Origin: Conidiobolus incongruus B7586
Lineage: Eukaryota; Entomophthoromycota; Entomophthoromycetes; Entomophthorales; Conidiobolaceae
DNA: 39,622 nucleotides
Assembly: GCA_000697335.1 (NCBI GenBank)
Contig: JNEM01011395.1
Span: forward strand, 1 to 39,622
Direction of reading: 5' to 3'
Shown piece after piece: positions 1 to 12,004 of the stretch. The position numbers were made by a program, and so were the translations under genes. The notes under the pieces are model-generated. The model worked only from the letters and a program-made list of their open reading frames with translations. It was not told where the DNA came from and made no database searches. How positions within the stretch are numbered: the first letter of the stretch is position 1; the number at the start of each line of letters is the position of its first letter.

Positions 1-284
1 TTTATTTTTATTTTTAATATATTAAATTTTTAATTTATTTTAAATTTTAAAAAAAAAATTATAATTTAAAATCTAAAATAATAAATGAATTAAATTCAAG
101 AACTAAATATATTATAAACTATTCTTTATAAAAGTGTAATTAATCAATTTTTGAAGTTTATTTAAAAGAAAAAATGATTAAAATATTAAAACAAGTAATA
201 TTTATTAATATTCTTCTAATTAGTTTATGAAATATAATAATTTGATAATTATATTAAAATATCAATTATATAATTTAAGATTAT

Positions 285-690
285 AATATAAGTGCAATAG
301 TAAAAAATTACCAATATAATATAGAGGAAGACTTGATATAGAGGTAGCATGACACAAAATATGGTAATATAATGTGGGATGCAATATGAATATGTAAACA
401 AAGTTTAATTAAGCTTCAAACTAGGATAAGTCACTGATATATTAAGATTTATATTAGGTAATGCCAATATATTATAATATTGACAGAATATAGTCTTAAT
501 CTTAGAAATAGTGAAAAGGATAAGAAATAGTAAGAATTGAGAGGAAAAAGAAAAACCTGGTTTATTAGATAATTTAATGTTATTTATATAATTAATTTAA
601 CTATAAAAGTATAAATTAATTATATAATTTATAATTAGTTGAATTATAAAGAAATATATGTAAGAATTTAAAGAACTAGTCTCTTAACAC
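285..690 (-). repeat. dispersed repeat copy 1, inverted partner at 29.2 kb; possible old LTR fragment
   Basis: Read on the minus strand, this segment aligns along about 400 bp with 29225-29610 read on the plus strand. Shared landmarks in order are CTAGTTCT, a tract ATTTATACTTTTATAG, AATAAAC followed by AGGTTTTTC, CTCTCAATTCTTAC, and CTAATATAAATCTTAATATA. The copies are clearly diverged, so the duplication is old. A TATA-like stretch followed by an AATAAAC-type signal inside the shared part would suit an LTR, but no element body, primer site or matching second LTR can be shown, so the family stays open. If it is an LTR it is a broken fossil. Confidence 0.5.
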
Positions 691-2222
691 ATAAAAACCA
701 GTTATTATGATTATATCATAAAACTAAATAATAAAAATATTTTAAATTTTCTGTTTAAAAATTTTGAGTGTTTTTATTTAAGTTTTTTTTCCTCCTCAAT
801 TTATAATAATTAAAAGATTTATAAAGAAATAAACATTTATAATAATGGTATGCATTCGGAAAACAATTGAAAAAAGCTTTTTTGATTGTTGGATATTTAT
901 CAATATATTTCATATTTTTTATTTTTGAATTAATTTTTCTAACCAAACAAACAAACATAAATATTAAATATATTTATTATAATACCTTTTTATTGTCTTA
1001 TTTCAATAAATAAGTAATATCTAATAAAAATAATTAAGTCAGAAATATTAAATAATTTGCTATAGTTCTTTTCATATTAATAAAAATAAAATAGTTAAGT
1101 GAATACAAAAATCCAGATCAAATTGAATTTTTTATAATCTATAAATTATTCTATATAAATTAACAGGTTTACATAATAAGTTCCGAGAAGTTAAATAAAT
1201 AAAAAAATTAATTAAGAATAAATCATAGGATACATTGTTAATATATACTAGGAGCTTAAAAATCTTTAAACAATATATATTAGTCAGGTTGAAAGATATT
1301 TAAAACAGATCTTTTTATTATGTATTTGATTTTGAGTATTTTGTCTTTGTATTCTACTTTTTGTTTATTTTTAATTTTGTTAGTCTAAGATGGAATTCTT
1401 TAGCTCCTCCAGTATGTTGGAATGATTAATTCAAATTTATTCCACCAAGTAAATTTTCTGTGTTTTTGGAATATAAAGGTGGTTAATGAATTGTAAAAAA
1501 GTTATGACTCTGGTAACATTTACTTTGAAAATCTAATTAACACTATTTATTACTTATTTCCTAATATTCAACTGTAATAATTATCATTGTATTTTTTTAT
1601 AATATCTTAAAGCCATACTTGAATTAAATTTTTATTTAATTTTGACTATAAATTATTTATAATATAAATTTTTTAAGTTGAACTTGTAATTTTATGTTTG
1701 AAGTAATATTTAAAAATTCTCAATATAATATATTTTTCTATTATTATTTTCAATATATAGAAAAAAAATAATATATAATATCATTATTCAATTTAACTGA
1801 ATTTTTAAAATTAATTTAAGAATATCAATATTATATAAGTTTTTAATACAAAGTTTGAATAAAACAAAAAATTTATAATAGCCTCCATAGAATAACCATA
1901 TCTTGCATTATTACTACACAAAATAATTTCAAAAAATTTTAATACATATTAAAATATACTTAATTCCCAAATAAGTTAGCCTACTTTAATAAAATATTAG
2001 ATAAATATATAATAAATATAGAAAATCTAGCTAGATTTTCATTAGTAAAAAATTCAAATGGAATTAAAATGATTGAAATGTTAATTATCATAACAAAATT
2101 TTTATTATGTATTAATTTAACTTATGGATAGATTGATAGGAGAACTATTATACTAAATACACATATAGTCAATGAGAGTATAGAAATAATATTAATAGTT
2201 TACTAATGTCATGGATAATAAA

Positions 2223-2243
2223 CATTATTATTATTATTATTAT
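2223..2243. repeat. (ATT)n microsatellite
   Basis: About seven uninterrupted ATT units in non-coding DNA. No function is implied. Confidence 0.8.
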
Positions 2244-2762
2244 CAAGTATCATGTAAATATGTTTTTAATATATTATAAAGTTTATTTAACTGATATTCA
2301 AATTAATTTCAAAATATCTTGGGAATATATAATGATAAACTAATAGAAAATATGTTTATTTCTGTAGGATTTAATTGACTATATTAATATTTTTAAAAAT
2401 TTGGATATAATATAAAATTCAGAAATCTAATATAAAGTTAACATTAATTTATTTAATATTGTAATTATTTATAATATAAAAATATTTTAATATTATAATT
2501 TATTTAAAATTTAAAGTCTAATTAATCCAATATTGTCACATTAAAATTTATAGATTTGAACCTCTAAAAATTTTAAATTCCCTCCCAGTTATTATTAAAC
2601 TAGTAATTAATAAACAAACTTGTAATTATTTTAAATATGTTATTTTATTGTTAATTAATATTAATATTAAGATAATTTAAATGATATTAAATCACATTTG
2701 ATATTTTCATATTTTATGAAATAATCTAAATAAAAACATTTTATAGTTAATTTATAATTGGA

Positions 2763-3320
2763 TTAAATAATGAAGGCTTTTCTCATCATAGTTTGAACAA
2801 ATTTCTTGGTTTGATCACTAGTTATTGTTTCGGCAATCGCATATTTTAAAGGTAATTTCATAGGTACTTCCTCGCCATCCATAGCGTGCATCCCATTATT
2901 CTGAATAATTTGCTGATAATTCTTGAATTTTTTATAATTGGTCTCAGTCCAATCCTGAAGTTCAGGAACTTGACTCAATTGGTACGTTAGTTCTAAACTC
3001 ATCTGACCGTAAGATACCAACTGTTTGGCGGTCTTTTCGCTTACGTAAGGACTCATAAACGGTATAGCTAAAGGTAGCAGATCGATTACATCCTGAAGTT
3101 TTGGCTTCACAATAGGTATATCATCTAAGGGAATCGACTCAATAGCATCTTTAATTTCTGCAAGGATTGGATCAAAACTATCATCGACCACAGTTTCATT
3201 ATATTGTGCTGTAAATGTTGGTTCAGATTCAAAATATTGTTGTTTATTACTTGCTGTACATGATAATCCAGTAATTAATAATAGTTGATAAAATATGGTT
3301 AAATTTATATTGAATTTCAT
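2763..3320 (-). CDS. small predicted secreted protein, unknown family
   Basis: The 185-residue protein is encoded in one exon. It opens with a likely signal peptide: MKFN, then a hydrophobic stretch (about residues 5-18, including FYQLLLITGL), then a small-residue site near SCTAS for cleavage at about residues 20-24. The mature part is acidic and polar in its first half (about residues 30-70, many Asp and Glu), has a Pro-rich hydrophobic stretch near residues 80-92, and looks helical afterwards. It has one Cys (in the signal region), so it is not a disulfide-knotted type. No catalytic motif or known domain is recognisable. Base composition is far less AT-rich than the surroundings, which supports real coding. 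Nearest neighbours are several kb away. It is probably exported, as a wall, surface or effector-like protein; that role is inference. Confidence 0.75.
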   Translation of the reverse strand: MKFNINLTIFYQLLLITGLSCTASNKQQYFESEPTFTAQYNETVVDDSFDPILAEIKDAIESIPLDDIPIVKPKLQDVIDLLPLAIPFMSPYVSEKTAKQLVSYGQMSLELTYQLSQVPELQDWTETNYKKFKNYQQIIQNNGMHAMDGEEVPMKLPLKYAIAETITSDQTKKFVQTMMRKAFII

Positions 3321-3373
3321 AGCTTTGGTAAAATTAAGTAATAAAATTTGAGTATATTACTGTGATGGTGAGG

Positions 3374-3381
3374 TATTTATA
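3374..3381 (-). promoter_or_regulatory. candidate TATA box of the secreted-protein gene
   Basis: TATAAATA on the minus strand, about 54 bp before the ATG at 3320. In DNA this AT-rich such a match is weak evidence; position is the main support. Confidence 0.3.
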
Positions 3382-6300
3382 TCATATTTATTTGTTTCAT
3401 TTTTTATGGCTTTAATGGTTGTATGCATGAATAGCTTGTGACTTTTTCTTTGATGCATAATGCAGGATAAAGTGAATGATTGGTCTTTGATAAATTGAAT
3501 TAAACATTAAATTTTGGTGATTCGTCAATTGAAAAATAAAATTCCTTAGTCCATAAGAGTTAATATGCTGACAAAATTCAAAACAATTTAATCTCTTGAT
3601 AATTAATACTTTTTAAAAATTACCAAAAAAATACTATAAACAGTATAAAAATCTTTCCAATCTGTACTAAAAGTGAAAGGTTCTTCAAATTATATATTAA
3701 TATTATAAATTCTTCCATTACAGAATAATTTTTTTAATTCTCGAATCAAAATTAAAAACTATAAGATAATAATTGACTGTAAAATAAGTTTTAAAATAAT
3801 ATAATATTGAAATAAATTAAATAACTTATAATATATATTTATGGTAATTTTATTGGTATATGATATTTTTTTATAATATGAATGTATTCTCACAAGAAAC
3901 TCCAATATTTATATTATCTAATAAAAATTATTTTTTCTTATTATACTAACAAATTACATTTTCATTTGTTTCAGCCAACTTATTTATCCTTTGGATATTA
4001 TTATAATCAATAACAATGCTATTCAAATTTCAAGATATGGTTGATTTGGAAAATATTTTATTTAGGTGAGATGTCTAATTTCAATAGCTTCAGCTTTTTG
4101 TAAAATTATCATAGTAGGATTAATATGGAAACTTTGAGATGAAATTCTCGTAATTTTAACAGAGGAAAACCATACTGTTCAACCTTTTTTGGAATTTATA
4201 ATATCCAATATTTAGAGTGAGATTTTAACTTAGCACCTATATTTATATAAATATAATTAAGATCCAAAATTGAAATAGCTATGGTCAATAAGGATGATAT
4301 ATTGGTATAAGCTTCAATGATATGAGTAAAATTCAAAAGGGTTTGATAATCGATTATTTAATCGAAAATATTTCTATATAAAATATCAATATTTATTACA
4401 TTACCAACAAAATTTTCAAAACATTTATATTTAATTACTATTTGAGATAATAATAGTTGAATATTATTACAATTATAAATTGGATTGTTGATGATATATT
4501 AAATAGTTCTTTCATTAAAAAAATTGAATTTTGAATTATCTGGTACACAAAATGACTGCTCATCTATTTATTGTTATATGAATATACTTAGGATTAATAA
4601 CTATATATATTGTATATTAACTTGAAATTATATTTTCCAATATTATAACACAAAAAGCGGTTAAAATATTTTTGTATAGGATATTGAAAATATGTTCAAT
4701 ATTAATATTTTGGGCTAAGATCCTTAAATATTTCCATTCACTAAAATGATTCGACAATAAAATATAATTAAATATTGATATTTATATAAAATACAATTTT
4801 GCGAAGAATAAATAATTTACCTCTTATTATATGAATAGCTATCTTCAATTAATATAGAAATCATAATTATTATATATAGTTTTATTTTTTAAATATTTAT
4901 CTCATTGAATCATTAATAAGTTTGTAAAATCTAGATTTAACTTATGAATATTTATAAGTGAAAAAATTAAGAAATCGATGTAATATAATAATGGCAATTG
5001 GTCTAATATGGATAATTTAATAATTGTTTCATAACTTTAAATTCTTTTGGTTTCCAACATTATTAATGTATTGATTGTTATTTTCATAATAAATTTATTT
5101 GGTTCTTGTATATAGGTTTGAATTGTTTTAAATAAGCAATTAAATGCTCAAAAAATTATATTATATATTATGTATTATATATTTTAATAGTATTAAGTAT
5201 ATACAATATAATAAAATGACTACCCAAATATTGTAATTCAATCATATAAACAAAATCTTAAAGTTGAATGTATCTTGTGAAAGAAAGTTTAAAAAGAGAT
5301 ATTATGAAAATCGTTTGTAAAATTATTATTCAAATTTCTAGAATTAGAAATATTCATTATCACTGTTTACATTTACATTCGGGTTGATTAAATCCAGATC
5401 AGACTATTTTTTTTAATAAAATATAATAAAAATTTCCAAACTTTGATTTGAAATAATAACCAAATTTACAATATTTAAATTATGATTATGAATATCATTA
5501 TTTCATAAATAATTCTTAATATATTTTTATTGCTAAAGAGTAATCCAATAAATATTATTACAATATAATTAATGACATTAAAATTTAGCGATTGTGTTAA
5601 CTAATATTGATAATTTCAGCTGATGGAGTTAATAACTTGATATTCTAATAAATGCTATATAGTAAAAATATATAATATATAACAGAAAACATTCGAATGG
5701 ATCAAATTTTGAGTAGTATATAAAAAATCATATACTTATTAAAATTTCTATTAACAATGTTTTTATGCTAATTATAAGATTATTAAATGTTATTTTTCAC
5801 TGCTATATCTTTACACAAGCTAGTGGTAATATTCTACCTGAATCACATCCTTCCTCTCTTTAAGATTTAGTTATTTTATTCAAATACACCACTTAAGAAC
5901 TATCAATATAAAAAATAAATAATGGAAAAATTTTAAAATAAAAATTAGATAAAATCTCAAATATATAATATATAAAAATAATTAAATAAATAATATAGAA
6001 TTAATGCCCTATTTTGTTATTAATAACCTTTTGATATATCTCTTGCAAGCTTATAACAACTAAAAAACTGTTTTGTTGATTAATAAATTAAATTTAATAT
6101 TTAATAAACTAATTAAATTTGTTATTAATAATTTTCTGACTAGCAAACTGCTTAGTTATATAAATTAACTATAGTTACATAGGTTATAAACTATTTTATA
6201 TATTTAACTTTATAGTTTCCTTATTATTGAGTAAAAAATATTTTACATTTTAAATTTAATATATCAATAGTTATTATGTACCTAGTAAGTATTTATAGTT

Positions 6301-7087
6301 TATAATCAAAATACTAAGCAAAAGTTATTTTATTTAAGAATATGAATTTATATTAAACTAAAATAAATTTAAAAATATAATGAATAAATAAATTCTTCTG
6401 ATTAATTACAATAATAAGCATTTATTTAGAAATAAAATATTTATTTATTGGAATTTATAAAAGGGATTCTATCAACTTAAGCTAGTATTTTTATTATTTA
6501 TAAATAAAAATAATATTAAGGAATTAATGGTTTTATTATTCTATATGATTTTTGTTATATTTTAATAAACTTTATTTAATTATAATTATTTTAACCTTTT
6601 TCTAAGGTTTTGTTAAGTTTTAAGATATTTATTATATATTTTCATTAATTAAATAAAGTTTATACAAATAAATATAATATTAATAACTATTCAATCAAGA
6701 TAAAAAATGTTTTTTATATACTTTTTTATTATAATAATAAAAAGAAAGGATAAAAATTAACCTTTAGATTTGTAATACTTTAAATAATATTATTTTGATC
6801 TGCAAAATAACTAAGCTAGTAATAAATGGTAGTTTTAAGTAAATAATCCTTTTATAAAAATTTATCAATTTTTAATGATTTCAAATAGTTTATGATTAAG
6901 TTTCAATAATATTTCTAATAAAAAGTTTAATAATCATTATATTATTTAAGTATAATTAAATTAAATAATAAATTTTTGAATAAAATTATTTTGATACAAA
7001 GATTAATATAAATGAATATATATAGTTTATAAATATTAATTCTTTTATATTTATTCTATATAATTTAATTTTTAAAGTTAAAAATAT
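3382..7087. other. gene-free AT-rich stretch
   Basis: Nothing codes convincingly here. The first 2.5 kb is mixed AT-rich sequence; from about 6.0 kb the DNA becomes almost purely A/T with very few C, the same texture as the decayed transposon that follows. Words such as GACTAGCAAACTGCTTAGTTAT (split here as GACTAGCAAACTG and CTTAGTTAT, near 6140) and a loosely related inverted sequence near 6800 hint at another short element with inverted ends, but the match is too weak to call. Confidence 0.5.
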
Positions 7088-7297
7088 ATTAGCTTGCAAA
7101 AGTAAGTCATAAAATTAAAAATATAAATATTTCTATTAATATTTTAATTTATTCTAATTTAAATAAATTTATATTAAACTATGTTATTAATATATATTTT
7201 TTATTTATAATATAATATATAAAGTTAAATTTAATTAATTATTAATTGATATATTAAAACTAAAAGTATAGCTAAGATAAGTTATAAATTTGTAGAT
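7088..7297 (+). repeat. left terminal inverted repeat of the Tc1 element
   Basis: About 210 bp. The outer motif lies at 7088-7120 and the inner motif at 7272-7297. Both contain AAGTTATAAA-like cores (AAGTCATAAA in the outer one), giving two transposase-binding-like sites about 184 bp apart. Confidence 0.75.
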
Positions 7298-8330
7298 TTT
7301 AATATTGATAAAAAACTAATATCTAGTTTATCTATCTTTTGTATTTTTAACTTCTTTAAGTTTGTAAGATATAAAGTCAACTAGCTTCTTATATTAAACA
7401 AGATTAATATTATTCTAAGCTTCTTGAATATACTCCCAAAGTTGATCTAAATTTTTTATTAAAGGGAAAGCTTTAATTGATTTTTTTAGTTGATTTAAAG
7501 ATATTCAATTAGGTTAAGATTAAGAGATTGAAGAGGTTATTTCATAATAGTTATTTTGTTATCTTTAAGCTATTTAATAATAGAATTTATAATATAACAA
7601 GGGGTATTATCTTATAAGAAAATAATATTTGATTTATTTAACCATACTACTTAATAATTTTTTTCAATTTATTGTTTAAAATATTTTAATACATCTCAAT
7701 ATTAATTCCCTTATTAACCTTATCAAAATACTATACATTTAAAGATAACATATATCTTTAAACTATAATTAACCTATTATTGTATTTTTAGGTTATAATA
7801 ATATAATGGTTATAAAGTAATTTTTTATCTTTTTTGAAATATCTAGCTTTTCTATTAAATTTATTAAAATATATCTTTGTTTTATTATACTAAATAATTT
7901 TACTCTAGTTAATTTTAGTTCAACTTTAGTATTGGCATTTAAATTCTTACCTAGTTTTATGATAAGACTTCTTTAATTAAAGGTGTTTTTTCTTGAAATA
8001 TAAATGATATCTATTTTAACTTACAATATATATAATAGTATTAATACTAATTAATATTCTTATATAGTTTTATAATTCTTATTGTACTTCTACAATAGTA
8101 TTATATTTACCTATATTAACTAATTTATAAATATACTTTTCATTATATATATTTATAATTTTAATATACTTAAGTTTTAGTTTAAGTGTTTCTTTAGCAT
8201 TATTCTTAATAATCTTAACTATAGTAGATTAGCTAATATTAATAATTCCAATAATCTCATAAGTTAATTTATTTTTATTATAAAGTTAATTAATATGTAA
8301 GTGAACTTTTTTAGAGAGAGATTTAAACAT
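7282..8330 (-). pseudogene. Tc1-family transposase pseudogene
   Basis: This is the transposase of the 7088-8652 element, cut-and-paste type with DD34E-like catalysis. Reading from the ATG at 8330, the N-terminus resembles a helix-turn-helix (KSLSKKVHLHIN, then a STIVKIIKNN segment). The strand-transfer signature is plain further on: an SDETK-like site now reads YNKTK, so the first catalytic Asp is Asn; LQDNTPCY-like sequence marks the second Asp, which survives; and the usual SPDLNPIE has become SLNLNLIE, keeping the Glu. Several Trp codons are now TAG or TAA, and other stops occur through the frame. The total of about 345 codons matches the family's usual length, so decay was by point mutation rather than deletion. 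Confidence 0.85.
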
Positions 8331-8441
8331 TATAATATTAATTTTAAAATATTAGCTTAATAGTTTTATAATATATATAATATAATAAGAAAAAAAAGAT
8401 ATATATAAGTTTTGTTATTTATACCCTTTTAATATATAAAC

Positions 8442-8652
8442 CTATAGATTTATAACTCACCTTGGTTAAATTTTAGGTTTTAATCTATTAACCAATAGTT
8501 AATAAAATATAATCAAATATAGTTAGTTATAATCAACTAATATAGGTAAATTATATATTTTAAATTAAATTTATTTAATTAAGAATTGTTTAAGATATAA
8601 GTAAATATATAAGTAATTTTGATTTTATAACTTACTTTTGTGGGCTAGTATA
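8442..8652 (-). repeat. right terminal inverted repeat of the Tc1 element
   Basis: About 210 bp, the inverted partner of 7088-7297. The outer motif is at 8620-8652 and the inner at 8442-8465, about 187 bp apart. The A/T-rich middle part also aligns with the left repeat, including the block TAAATAAATTTA. Confidence 0.75.
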
Positions 8653-10477
8653 TATTTAAAAAATTAAAATTAAAAAATTTGATATTTTTTGGTTAAAAAA
8701 TAATATAACTAAAATAAATTTATATTTACTTTAAAAAGTTTTCTTAAATAAGAATTTTATTAATATAAAATTAATTTCAAAACCAAATATAAAAATTTAA
8801 TCCTTATATAAATAGCTTTAGTTTATTATATATCTAAATAATCTCTTGATATATTTATTTTAAATATTTTACAAAGATTTATATATATTGCAATCTTAAA
8901 TAATTATTAAAAAATTATTTTAATATAATAACTATATAAAAATGAATTATAATAGCATTTGTTTTTATTTAATTTAATTTATATAATATATGATAATTAA
9001 ATAATATCTATTTATTTTATGTTTTTAACTTAAATATTAATTTTTATATTTATTTTAGATATAATAATCTATAGTTAATTATTTAATTTATCAAATATTA
9101 TAATTTTTAATTATAAATATTTTCAACATTTTAAATTATTTTTAATATTGTCTCTATAAAATTACTCACTAAAAACTATTATTTAAAATAAGTTTGAGAA
9201 TTTTTAACTTAAAAAATATTTATCATATAATATTTTACATATGAATGTGAAAAATAATGTGAAATTTATTAAATATCAATTATTAATAATTTTACCAATT
9301 CTATTATATATTCATTCTGAATATTATATAAATCATTAACAGATATATTGATGGCTAAAGAAATATTAATCTATATATATAATGTTCATTTTATTATATA
9401 ATGGTGAAATTAGGTGAAAATTATTTTAAGAAGTGATGTTATTTATATTTCATAATATGAATGATATGATAATTCAATTAATTTTTAATCTATTAAGGAA
9501 TTTCCAAGTATTGACTAGTTTGTTATATTATTTATAGAGTTCACTGTTATTTTAGTGTTATCAAGAACATCTCAAATTTCAAAATAAAATATATTTAAAC
9601 AATTTTGCTTTTGACTAGCTTTGTATGAATCAATATCAAGAGTAATATTCAATACAAATGTTATGACTTTTACCACTAAATTGCTGAAATAAGATTAAGA
9701 TGAACATGAGAAAAACCATATGGTGAATAATGATAACCGCCTTAGTTTTCCATTAATACAAAAAGTGGTTGGATTTCGGATCAATATTCTGATGATAAAT
9801 TATTTAAACATGATGGATCAAATACTGTAACACATTCATTTAGGAATTATTTAAAAATCAGTAAAGCTTGATTATAAATCTTCAATTTAAAATATTATAA
9901 ATTTTTTATCTTGGTTAATATTAATTACAGAATTGAAATTGAATATAAATATTATACATAGTTAAGTCATATTACTTTGACTGTTGCAAAGATTGAATTT
10001 TACTTAGTTCGCTTCAAGTTATACGTTTTAATTAAAAATTTATAGATTGAAGTCTCATTACTTGTTTTATTAATACTCATTTGATTTTAATTAATATCCT
10101 TCAGTAATTAACTCTCCAGCCTAGTTAGTTCAAGTCAAAAATCCAGCTTTAACAATTAATCTATATTACAAATTTATTAATGTATTAGATTGATATTAAA
10201 ATGTCGATAAATATATTAATATTATGATATAACAATTAAATATCTCTTATTGTTGGTCAATCATTTATTTGATCATAATCAATTTCGCTGTAAACATAGC
10301 ATAGTATATTACCCTTTAAATTTTTATAATTGCTTTATTATCTTTTAATTTATTCAAATATTCTATTAATTGAATATTAGATTGAGAATATATGTGACTG
10401 TGCGCTGCAAAACCACTTTTATCAATTACTTCAACAGTAAATATTATAACGTTAGTGATACAAAAACAGAAGTTTAT
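8653..10477. other. gene-free AT-rich stretch before the array
   Basis: No coding signal is visible. The last 150 bp (about 10330-10477) is the 3' flank of the first array gene; it aligns loosely with the 3' flanks of the decayed copies at 12.0 and 14.1 kb and so belongs to the duplicated unit. Confidence 0.5.
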
Positions 10478-11236
10478 CTAGTTAATAGAGCCGTTGAATT
10501 TTGTAAAAGTGATTTTTTCATGTTTAAGACACCAGTAATATTTGCTAGGATTGGTATTAGGGTTATCAGGATCTGGCATGGGTTTCACTCTGGAGTATCC
10601 AGCATCCGTGAGAACACGATGAACTGTAGATGAACCTACTTTCATTCCCTCTTCGGTAAGCTCTTTAGCAATATCTCTACACGACTTCTCCCTTCCATTA
10701 ACACCATTAACTTTGGCGATTATTGCATCCACAGTGGATTGTTTACGGGGCCTTCCAGATTTGGGACATTCTGCAAGGTGTTCATTTTTAATCTGAATTG
10801 GCAAAGAGCTAGGATTAAATCCACGTTTAACGGCCATGCTCCAGATAGAGCCCACAGTTCCTCGCGATACTCCGAGGTTTTTGGCGATTTGATTGTTGGA
10901 CATATCTGTGAACACCTTTAGTGCTATAATAGCACCCCTTGTCGCAGTATTAGTTAGGTTGGATACTTGTTTCTTTTCTTTGTCCCTGGGCTCACCCTGA
11001 GTAGTTGTAATTGAGTCGTTTTGCGCCGTATCAGCACCAGTATTGCTCTCTACTTGATTTTCTCGTGTATCGCCCTGGGAGACAGTATCTAAGTTATTTT
11101 GATTTGAATTTTCGTTCGAATTAGATTCCTGTTGAATAGTGCTAGACTGATTCTTGGAGGTATCATTTAAATCATTTGATTGAGTATTTTCTAAACTAGT
11201 AGTAATAGGAAAATTTTCTGGCTGATTAGAACTCAT
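10478..11236 (-). CDS. array gene A: two-HTH (Tc1/paired-like) DNA-binding protein without DDE domain
   Basis: The 252-residue protein is intact. Residues 1-90 are low-complexity Ser/Asn/Gln/Thr, probably disordered. A first helix-turn-helix follows at about residues 98-140 (RGAIIALK, then MSNNQIAKNLGVSRGTVGSI), a basic SGRPRK linker at 160-165, a second helix-turn-helix at about 184-215 (CRDIAKELTEEGM, then SSTVHRVLTDAGY), and a tail with KYYW (232-235) and 17 further residues. HTH, GRPR, HTH is the DNA-binding half of Tc1 transposases and resembles a PAIRED domain. The catalytic D, D and E region is absent from the protein and from the DNA downstream. Start: ATG AGT TCT AAT CA is shared with decayed copy D. 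It is the first and longest intact member of the array. Likely a nuclear DNA-binding regulator; target unknown. Confidence 0.85.
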   Translation of the reverse strand: MSSNQPENFPITTSLENTQSNDLNDTSKNQSSTIQQESNSNENSNQNNLDTVSQGDTRENQVESNTGADTAQNDSITTTQGEPRDKEKKQVSNLTNTATRGAIIALKVFTDMSNNQIAKNLGVSRGTVGSIWSMAVKRGFNPSSLPIQIKNEHLAECPKSGRPRKQSTVDAIIAKVNGVNGREKSCRDIAKELTEEGMKVGSSTVHRVLTDAGYSRVKPMPDPDNPNTNPSKYYWCLKHEKITFTKFNGSIN

Positions 11237-12004
11237 TAAAAAAACTTATTTACAAAATTTATTTAGTAAAAATATAAGAATATTAATAATTTTAATTTTA
11301 AACAACTCAATTAAATAATTTAATTTAAATGCTGATCGACCTTTGTTATATACATTTTGTTATTTTAATAATTAATTATGGTATCAAATTCAAATTCAAA
11401 CTTGATCAAATTGTTGAATTTGTTTGCAGTTAACTAATTTGAATTTAAATTATTCACCTAAAAATATAATCAGATCAAGTTATCAAGTATATTACACATG
11501 TCGATATAAAAAAGATATTGCGATTAGTATAGCTCTAAATATAAGGTATTTGGTATAAGGTAGATTTGATGATAATATGATCATTGACATCAGGACAATT
11601 TAAAAATAGTCTTTATACAATCAGCTGATCATTTGATTATTTATGCAATTTTAAAATACAAAAATTATCTGCCAAAAATACCTGTTTTGTGTTTAATGTT
11701 CAGTTTATTAACTTGAGATCATAAATAAATTTTTAAAATTCATGATTTTATATTATTATCAGTTAATTTACTAATTTTTATGATTTAAATATATGATTAA
11801 ATATGTGAATTGATTAATTTATATGTTCTCTCAGTTTCCAATTGAGGAAATGAATATATTATGTAACGTAATCCAATATTAAATTGATTGATTTTTAATT
11901 TACAAGTATATGAGGTAGTGTATAAGACAACAAGATCCATTTCATTTCTAGTATTGTATCATTCAATACCCAATCAAAGTATAAAACAGAATATTTAGTT
12001 TGGC
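11237..12004. other. spacer between array copies A and B
   Basis: AT-rich, no coding. It holds the palindrome ATCAGCTGAT (about 11622), also present in the upstream flank of copy B (about 13070). The right part (from about 11820) is the 3' flank of copy B and aligns with 13945-14110, the flank of copy C, sharing CTCTCAG and a GAGTATATG-like word. Confidence 0.5.

Larger units (their letters stand above)
1..2762. other. AT-rich gene-poor left flank
   Basis: Long A/T runs with stops in every frame and no coding-like stretch. A 67-codon open frame on the minus strand at 755-958 is rich in Lys, Asn, Tyr and Phe and is what AT-rich DNA gives by chance. The stretch contains one copy of a dispersed repeat (about 285-690) and a short ATT microsatellite, both listed separately. 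I see no RNA gene. Confidence 0.7.
7088..8652 (-). mobile_element. decayed Tc1-type DNA transposon with IR/DR-style inverted repeats
   Basis: A 1.57 kb element bounded by terminal inverted repeats next to TA. The left end reads TTAGCTTGCAAAAGTAAGT; the right end, read inward, is CTAGCCCACAAAAGTAAGT. The inverted repeats run about 210 bp, and their inner ends carry a second related copy of the motif (AAGATAAGTTATAAATTT left, AAGGTGAGTTATAAATCT right), the two-direct-repeat layout known from Sleeping Beauty-like Tc1 elements. Between them lies a full-length but dead transposase on the minus strand. GC content is extremely low, and most differences are C-to-T or G-to-A, suggesting methylation-linked decay. 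Confidence 0.85.

Noticed and set aside
755-958. 67-codon minus-strand open frame
   Set aside because: Composition is pure AT-bias (Lys, Asn, Tyr, Phe), with no motif and no island of higher GC around it.
6140-6830. Possible short inverted-repeat element
   Set aside because: Words resembling TTAGTTAT and CTAG recur in inverse order but do not align over a useful length.
10370-10921. Plus-strand open frames over gene A
   Set aside because: They are antisense shadows of the HTH coding region; the minus strand carries the conserved motifs.
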